64,000 nucleotides of DNA. Origin: Cellulomonas palmilytica. Its GTDB lineage: Bacteria > Actinomycetota > Actinomycetes > Actinomycetales > Cellulomonadaceae. Position 1 is the first letter of the stretch; each line of letters begins with the position of its first letter. The DNA lies in assembly GCF_021590045.1 (NCBI RefSeq), contig NZ_CP062221.1:1674001-1738000 (forward strand), read 5' to 3'. Of this stretch, positions 48,583 to 64,000 are shown in pieces. The position numbers and the translations under genes are program-made. The notes beneath the pieces are model-generated. The model was given only the letters and a program-made list of their open reading frames with translations, had not been told where the DNA came from and did no database searches.

Positions 48583-48607
48583 CTTGAGAACTCAACAGTG
48601 TGCCAAG
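48583..48607 (+). other. 5' arm of the 16S precursor processing stem
   Basis: The segment beginning CTTGAGAACTCAACAGTG can pair with 50502-50526 in the spacer (starting CTTGGCACGCTGTTGG), with a few G-U pairs and mismatches. A related element, TTGAGAACTGCACAGTG, occurs at 50688-50704 before 23S. Confidence 0.6.
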
Positions 48608-48782
48608 TAGTCGATGCCATATGGCTCGCTTCGCGTTTGCGGGGTGGGTTGATGGTTGAGATCTGGATTCCTGCGTCCACCCCGTGGATGTGGGGTCCTT
48701 TTTGAAGCCGAATCTACGCGGCCTTTCGGGGTCGTTCGTAATGTTTGTTGCTGGTGCTTTCGGGTGCTGGTGGCGTTGAACA

Positions 48783-53839
<5,057 letters not shown>

Positions 53840-53933
53840 ACTTACTTGCTACGCGTCCACTGTGCGGTTCCCGAGAAACGAACGACACCCGTTCGACCAC
53901 GGTCGAACCGGTTCCCGTTCACAACTCGACAAA

Positions 53934-54051
53934 GTTACGGCGGTCATAGCGAAGGGGAAACGCCCGGTCCCATTCCGAACCCGGAAGCTAAGCCCTTCAG
54001 CGCCGATGGTACTGCACTCGCCAGGGTGTGGGAGAGTAGGACGCCGCCGGA
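53934..54051 (+). rRNA. 5S ribosomal RNA
   Basis: About 118 bases starting GTTACGGCGGTCATAGCG and ending GGACGCCGCCGGAC, which pair as helix I. CCCATTCCGAACCCGGAAGC is the conserved loop region. About 95 bases after 23S. Confidence 0.96.
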
Positions 54052-54058
54052 CACCATT

Positions 54059-54094
54059 CAGAAGAAGCCACCCCACACGGGGTGGCTTCTTCTG
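54059..54094 (+). terminator. rrn terminator
   Basis: A perfect 16-bp stem (arms 54059-54074 and 54079-54094) with loop ACAC, followed by TTT. The only intrinsic terminator in the window with a T-tract. Confidence 0.92.
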
Positions 54095-54163
54095 TTTCCC
54101 GCAAGTTCCCGCTGCTGTTGGTACGGGTCGTTGTCGACGGTGTCGTTCGGGAACACTGGTGCC

Positions 54164-54619
54164 ATGACGGTGACGGTGCGTGAGGCCTCGCCTGCCGACC
54201 GCGCGCTCGTCGGCCGGCTCCTCGACCTGTGCCTGCACGAGTTCTCCGAGTTCGACGGGCTGGACATCGGCTGGGATGGCTCGTACGCGTACCCGTGGCT
54301 CGAGGCCTACTGGGTCGATCACGACCGCCAGGCGTACGTCTTCGACGTCGAGGGGCACCCTGCGGGCTTCGCTCTCGTCCGCCTGACCAAGCCCGTCGAG
54401 CTCGCCGAGTTCTTCGTCCTGCGCAAGTACCGGCGGCAGGGTGTGGGGACCGACGCCGCGGGCCAGGTGATCGCCAGGCATCCTGGTCGCTGGGTCATCT
54501 CCCAGGCGGGCGCGAACGCGAGGGCCACGGCGTTCTGGCGCAGGGCGGTCCCGAGTCCGTTCGTCGAGCGTCGCGAGGCGGACGGCCGGGTCGTGAGGAC
54601 GTTCGAGACGGTCTCGTAG
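54164..54619 (+). CDS. GNAT-family N-acetyltransferase
   Basis: 151 residues. The acetyl-CoA-binding signature is present: AEFFVLRKYRRQGVGTDAAG, then NARATAFWRR. The N-terminal part with HEFSEFDGLDIGWDGSYAYPW resembles small stand-alone acetyltransferases seen next to many loci. Substrate unknown. The frame is open upstream into 23S and 5S, but the ATG at 54164 is the only sensible start. Confidence 0.85.
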   Translation: MTVTVREASPADRALVGRLLDLCLHEFSEFDGLDIGWDGSYAYPWLEAYWVDHDRQAYVFDVEGHPAGFALVRLTKPVELAEFFVLRKYRRQGVGTDAAGQVIARHPGRWVISQAGANARATAFWRRAVPSPFVERREADGRVVRTFETVS

Positions 54620-54752
54620 GGCCGGGCGGCGCCGGCGCGGTCGCAGCTCGGGGCCGCGCCCGGTTCTCGGGTGCTCGGCGTCGTCGCGGTGTGTCCTGGC
54701 CCTCTAGATCGGACGGGTGACGCGCCGGTGCGGCGCCGTCCCCCGTTCGGAC

Positions 54753-54766
54753 TGTGCACGATCACA
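54753..54766. promoter_or_regulatory. Galactan-locus operator 1
   Basis: TGTGCACGATCACA, a near-perfect LacI-type dyad with central CG. Centre is 80 bases from operator 2. Confidence 0.65.
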
Positions 54767-54832
54767 GGATCGTAACGATGGGCTGCATTCGGCTGGACGG
54801 GTCTTTCGGTCACGTGGTTGCCGTGCTTGAGT

Positions 54833-54846
54833 TGTGCACGTTCACA
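54833..54846. promoter_or_regulatory. Galactan-locus operator 2
   Basis: TGTGCACGTTCACA, one base different from operator 1. It lies 49 bases before the GH42 start. The repressor gene is not in the window. Confidence 0.7.
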
Positions 54847-54894
54847 GGCGGTGACCGTGCACAGCGATGTGCCGGGGCGATACGACGGAGTGTC

Positions 54895-56940
54895 ATGACC
54901 TTTGCGAGCTGGCCCACGGGCAGCGCGATCTCGTTCGGCGGCGACTACAACCCCGAGCAGTGGTCGCGTGACGTGTGGCGCGAGGACATGGCCCTCATGC
55001 GCGAGGCGGGCGTCAACCTGGTGAGCGTCGGGATCTTCTCCTGGGGCCTCCTCGAGGTCGCCGAGGGCGAGTTCGACTTCTCGTGGCTCGACGAGGTGCT
55101 CGACCTGCTGCACGCGAACGGCATCGCGGTCGACCTCGGGACGCCCACGGCGTCACCGCCGGCGTGGTTCTTCGCGGCCTACCCTCAGGCGCGCGTCGTC
55201 GCCAAGGACGGCCAGGTGCTCGGGTTCGGCTCGCGCGGCATGGCGTCGCCGAGCTCGCCGGAGTACCGGGCGGCGGCGGTGCGGGTCGCGTCGGCTCTCG
55301 CCGAGCGGTACGCGCAGCACCCGGCGGTCGTCATGTGGCACGTGCACAACGAGTACGGCGCGCCGGTCGGCGAGGACTTCTCCGACTACGCCGTGGCCGC
55401 GTTCCGCGAGTGGCTGCGCGAGCGGTACGGGTCGCTCGACGCGCTCAACGCGGCGTGGGGCACGGCGTTCTGGGGCCAGCACTACACGGACTGGGCGCAC
55501 GTCGCTGCGCCGCGCGCGACCCCGAGCGTCGCGAACCCCGCGCAGAAGCTGGACTTCGCGCGGTTCTGCGACCACCAGCTGCGGGCCTGCTACGTCGCCG
55601 AGCGCGACGCGATCCGGGCCCACGCGTCGCAGCCGATCACGACCAACTTCATGGCGAACGAGTGCCCCACGACGGACCTGTTCGCGTGGGCGCGCGAGGT
55701 CGACGTCGTCTCCAACGACCACTACCTCACCGCGGCCGACGAGCGGAACCACGTGGGCCTCGCGCTGGCCGCGGACCTCACGCGGTCGGTCGCGGGCGGC
55801 GCGCCGTGGATCCTCATGGAGCACTCCACGTCGGCGGTCAACTGGCAGCCGCGCAACGTGGCGAAGCGGGCGGGGGAGATGGCGCGTAACTCGCTGTCGC
55901 ACGTCGCGCGTGGTGCCGACGGGGTCCTGTTCTTCCAGTGGCGGGCCTCGCGCTCGGGCGCGGAGAAGTTCCACTCGGCGATGCTCCCGCACGCCGGCAC
56001 GTCGTCGCGCGTGTGGCGCGAGGTCGTCGAGCTCGGCGACGCGCTGCGGACGCTCGCGCCGCTGCGGGGTTCGCGCGTGCGGGCTCAGGCCGCGATCCTG
56101 TGGGACGCCGAGTCGTTCTGGGCGCAGGACCTCGAGTGGCGGCCCTCGGTCGACGTCCAGCACAAGGAGCGCGTGCGCGCGTATTACGAGCGGCTGTGGC
56201 GCGACGGCATCACCGTGGACTTCGTCCACCCGTCGCAGGACCTGTCGGGCTACCGTCTCGTCGTCGCGCCCGCGTCGTACCTGCTGCGGCAGGCGGACGC
56301 CGACAACCTCACGGGCTACGTCGAGGCCGGCGGGACGCTGCTCGTCTCGTTCTTCTCGGCGATCGTCGACGAGCACGACGCCGTGCACCCGGGCGGGTTC
56401 GCCGCGCCGCTGCGCGACGCGCTCGGCGTCGTCGTCGAGGAGTTCCTCCCGATGCGCGCGGGCGACACCGCGACGCTCCGCTGGGCGCCGCAGGGCGCGG
56501 AGCCGGTCGCACTGACCGCGGACGTGTGGCAGGACGACCTCGTGCTGCACGGTGCCGACGCCGTCGCGACCTACGTCGACGGCCCGGCCGCGGGCGGACC
56601 CGCGATCACGCGCCACGTCCACGGTGCCGGTAAGGGCTGGTACGTGTCGACCCGTCTCGGCGTCGACGAGCTCGCGCCGGTCCTCGCCGCGGTCTACGCG
56701 GACGCGGGCCTGACACCCGCCGGGCTGCCCCTCGACGTCGAGGTGGTCACCCGGCACGGCGAGGGCGAGGACTTCGTCGTCGCCATCAACCACACCGCGG
56801 ACGAGGTCAAGGTCGACCTCGGTGCGGGCCAGGAGCTCCTCGGCGCCACTGCGGTCGCCGGGAACCTCGTCATCCCCGCCGGATCGGTCGCCGTGCTGCG
56901 CACGACGACCCCGCAGCACGGAGGTGATGGCCAGCCGTAG
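54895..56940 (+). CDS. GH42 beta-galactosidase (galactan locus, GanA-like)
   Basis: 681-residue intracellular retaining beta-galactosidase. Starts FGGDYNPEQW; acid/base E153 in HVHNEYGAP, nucleophile E309 in LMEHSTSAVNW; the zinc-cluster cysteines seen in island 1 are absent. ATG at 54895 with ACGGAG upstream; an open frame to 54754 would run through the operators. With the importer and GH53 downstream it should hydrolyse imported galacto-oligosaccharides, as Bacillus GanA does. About 50 percent identical-looking to the island 1 GH42 by eye; the two differ most at their N-termini. Confidence 0.94.
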   Translation: MTFASWPTGSAISFGGDYNPEQWSRDVWREDMALMREAGVNLVSVGIFSWGLLEVAEGEFDFSWLDEVLDLLHANGIAVDLGTPTASPPAWFFAAYPQARVVAKDGQVLGFGSRGMASPSSPEYRAAAVRVASALAERYAQHPAVVMWHVHNEYGAPVGEDFSDYAVAAFREWLRERYGSLDALNAAWGTAFWGQHYTDWAHVAAPRATPSVANPAQKLDFARFCDHQLRACYVAERDAIRAHASQPITTNFMANECPTTDLFAWAREVDVVSNDHYLTAADERNHVGLALAADLTRSVAGGAPWILMEHSTSAVNWQPRNVAKRAGEMARNSLSHVARGADGVLFFQWRASRSGAEKFHSAMLPHAGTSSRVWREVVELGDALRTLAPLRGSRVRAQAAILWDAESFWAQDLEWRPSVDVQHKERVRAYYERLWRDGITVDFVHPSQDLSGYRLVVAPASYLLRQADADNLTGYVEAGGTLLVSFFSAIVDEHDAVHPGGFAAPLRDALGVVVEEFLPMRAGDTATLRWAPQGAEPVALTADVWQDDLVLHGADAVATYVDGPAAGGPAITRHVHGAGKGWYVSTRLGVDELAPVLAAVYADAGLTPAGLPLDVEVVTRHGEGEDFVVAINHTADEVKVDLGAGQELLGATAVAGNLVIPAGSVAVLRTTTPQHGGDGQP

Positions 56941-56941
56941 A

Positions 56942-56960
56942 GCCCCGGGCGCCCCGGGGC
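56942..56960 (+). terminator. Hairpin between GH42 and the binding protein
   Basis: GCCCCGGG (56942-56949) and CCCGGGGC (56953-56960), 3-base loop, no T-run; may attenuate rather than terminate. Confidence 0.4.
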
Positions 56961-57042
56961 GTCCGTTGCAGTTCGGTTCACCACGTCGCAGCGTCGCGTC
57001 GCACTCCAGGGCAGCGCTGTGGCACCTACCGGAAGGACCCTC

Positions 57043-58305
57043 ATGCGCAAGACCCTGTTCCGCACGGCGGCCGCACTCGCCGCCGTGACGATGCTGGCCG
57101 CCTGCAGCGGTGGCGGTGACACCCCGGCCGACCCGACGACGCCCGCGGCGCCCGAGACGAGCGCCGCCCCCGCCGGTGCGTCCGGCGCGTTGACCATCTG
57201 GGTCGACGAGAACCGCAAGCCCGCCGTGCAGGCCGCGGTCGACATCTACAACGAGACGAACCCCGACGTCGACGTCGAGCTCGTCGTGAAGAACTTCGAG
57301 GACATCCGCGCCGACTTCCTCGCCCAGGTCCCCACCGGTGAGGGCCCGGACATCACGATCGGTGCGCACGACTGGCTCGGCTCGTTCATCGTGAACGGCG
57401 TCGCCGAGCCCATCGACATGGGGGCGAAGGCCGCCGAGTTCGAGACGGTCGCCACGCAGGCGTTCACGTACGACGGCCAGATGTACGGCCTGCCGTACGC
57501 GCTCGAGTCGATCGCCGTCGTCCGCAACACCGCGCTCGTCGACTCCACGCCGGCGACCTGGGACGAGATGATCGCCAAGGGTAAGGAGGCGAAGACCAAG
57601 TACCCGTTCGTCATCAACACGAACGGCACGACGGGTGACGCCTACACGTACTACGGCCTGCAGACGTCGTTCGGCGCCCCCGTGTTCAAGCAGAACGCGG
57701 ACGGCTCGTACACCAGCGAGATCGGCATGGGCGGCGACGCGGGGCTCGCGTACGCGAAGTTCCTCGGCGAGAACGGCATGAAGGGCGCGGGGAACTTCAG
57801 CACCGACTGGACGTACGACGTCGCGAACCAGGAGTTCGCGGACGGCAACGCGCCGTACACGATCGCCGGCCCGTGGGCCATCGCGACGTTCACGGGTGCG
57901 GGCATCGACGTCGCGGTCGACCCGATCCCGTCCGCCGGTGGCCAGCCCGCCGCCCCGTTCGTCGGGGTCCAGGGCTTCTACCTCTCGTCGCAGAGCGACA
58001 GCAAGCTCATCGCGAACGACTTCCTCGTGAACTACGTCGCGACGGCGAACGTCATCAAGGCGCTCTACGACGCGGACCCGCGCCTCCCGGCGATGACCTC
58101 GGTCGCGGACCAGGTCGCGTCCGACCCGATCGTCGCGGGCTTCCTGGCCTCCGCGAAGCAGGGCGCCCCGATGCCGTCGATCCCGGAGATGGGCGACGTC
58201 TGGGAGTACTGGAACGCGGCCGAGTCCTCGATCATCTCGGGCTCGGCCGAGCCCGAGGCCGCGTGGAACAAGATGCTGGCCGACCTCGAGGCGAAGCTCG
58301 GCTGA
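57043..58305 (+). CDS. Galacto-oligosaccharide-binding lipoprotein (MalE/GanS-like)
   Basis: 420 residues. Sec lipoprotein signal with lipobox MLAAC (C21), a Pro/Thr/Ala linker, then a type-I binding fold (LTIWVDENRKPAVQAAV, GPDITIGAHDWLGSFI, PYTIAGPWAIATF, GVQGFYLSSQSDSK) of the MalE group. Its neighbours match B. subtilis ganSPQAB, so galactan-derived oligosaccharides are the likely ligand. CGGAAGGA precedes the ATG. A stable stem-loop follows, which would favour higher levels of this receptor than of the permeases. Confidence 0.92.
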   Translation: MRKTLFRTAAALAAVTMLAACSGGGDTPADPTTPAAPETSAAPAGASGALTIWVDENRKPAVQAAVDIYNETNPDVDVELVVKNFEDIRADFLAQVPTGEGPDITIGAHDWLGSFIVNGVAEPIDMGAKAAEFETVATQAFTYDGQMYGLPYALESIAVVRNTALVDSTPATWDEMIAKGKEAKTKYPFVINTNGTTGDAYTYYGLQTSFGAPVFKQNADGSYTSEIGMGGDAGLAYAKFLGENGMKGAGNFSTDWTYDVANQEFADGNAPYTIAGPWAIATFTGAGIDVAVDPIPSAGGQPAAPFVGVQGFYLSSQSDSKLIANDFLVNYVATANVIKALYDADPRLPAMTSVADQVASDPIVAGFLASAKQGAPMPSIPEMGDVWEYWNAAESSIISGSAEPEAAWNKMLADLEAKLG

Positions 58306-58311
58306 CGGACC

Positions 58312-58354
58312 GGGTCGGCGGCGAGGCCTGAGGCGTAGCCCTCGCCGCCGACCC
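58312..58354 (+). promoter_or_regulatory. Stem-loop between binding protein and permease genes
   Basis: A perfect 15-bp stem (GGGTCGGCGGCGAGG with CCTCGCCGCCGACCC) and a 13-base loop, no T-run. Typical 3'-stabilising or partial-termination element that sets receptor excess. Confidence 0.7.
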
Positions 58355-58390
58355 TTCCTCTCCTGACCCCTCCCTCCCCCCGGAGAAGAC

Positions 58391-64000
<5,610 letters not shown>

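Larger units (their letters stand above)
48164..48782 (+). other. rrn upstream and leader region
   Basis: No protein gene is seen. It contains two promoter candidates (48300 and 48498), the 5' half of the 16S processing stem (48583-48607) and an AT-richer stretch leading into 16S. Confidence 0.75.

Overview
The window is a chromosomal segment of a high-GC actinobacterium, most likely a Cellulomonas-like member of the Micrococcales. This rests on strong GC3 bias with many GTG starts, the conserved order prfA-prmC-tsaC-wecA-atp operon-DUF2550-nucS, an actinobacterial insertion in the 23S rRNA, the 16S sequence, and the density of plant-polysaccharide enzymes. No insertion sequence, prophage, CRISPR array or tRNA gene was found.

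Layout. (1) 0.1-12.8 kb is a co-directional housekeeping block: release factor 1 and its methylase, TsaC/Sua5, a WecA-type transferase, an AtpI-like protein, the eight F1Fo ATP synthase subunits, DUF2550 and the NucS mismatch endonuclease. (2) 12.9-15.4 kb holds a small membrane protein, nagA, a TatA-like gene and a VOC-fold gene. (3) 15.4-32.3 kb is a carbohydrate-utilisation island: GH3, a solute-binding lipoprotein with two permeases, GH95, a LacI-family regulator, GH42, a YicI-type GH31 alpha-xylosidase and GH1. These activities match the removal of each sugar from fucosylated or galactosylated xyloglucan oligosaccharides. Sites fitting TTGAANCGNTTCGA lie in front of its transcription units, and also in front of the TatA-like and VOC genes. 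(4) 32.4-38.3 kb has a zinc-motif protein, a HAD phosphatase, two alpha/beta hydrolases, a small unknown gene and a 768-residue DivIVA/Scy-like coiled-coil protein. (5) 38.8-43.6 kb is an accessory block: a NarL-type two-component pair divergent from an exported endonuclease/exonuclease/phosphatase-fold protein and a secreted ricin-type lectin, with GTCCC/GGGAC palindromes at both promoters. (6) 43.8-48.0 kb holds a membrane protein with a very long disordered tail, a lipoprotein and a thioredoxin-TPR protein. (7) 48.3-54.1 kb is a complete rrn operon (16S-23S-5S) with two promoter candidates, processing stems and a strong terminator. (8) 54.2-64.0 kb has a GNAT gene followed by a galactan locus: GH42, binding protein, two MalF/MalG-type permeases, and a secreted GH53 endo-galactanase that runs off the window. 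Gene content matches Bacillus ganSPQAB. Two operator-like palindromes precede it.

How the parts fit. Two separate pectin/hemicellulose side-chain systems lie within 50 kb of each other, separated by an rRNA operon. Each has its own ABC importer without an ATPase gene, so both probably use a shared MsiK-type ATPase encoded elsewhere, and each has its own operator type. The first importer's binding protein carries a twin-arginine lipoprotein signal, and a TatA-like gene appears to carry the same LacI-type operator.
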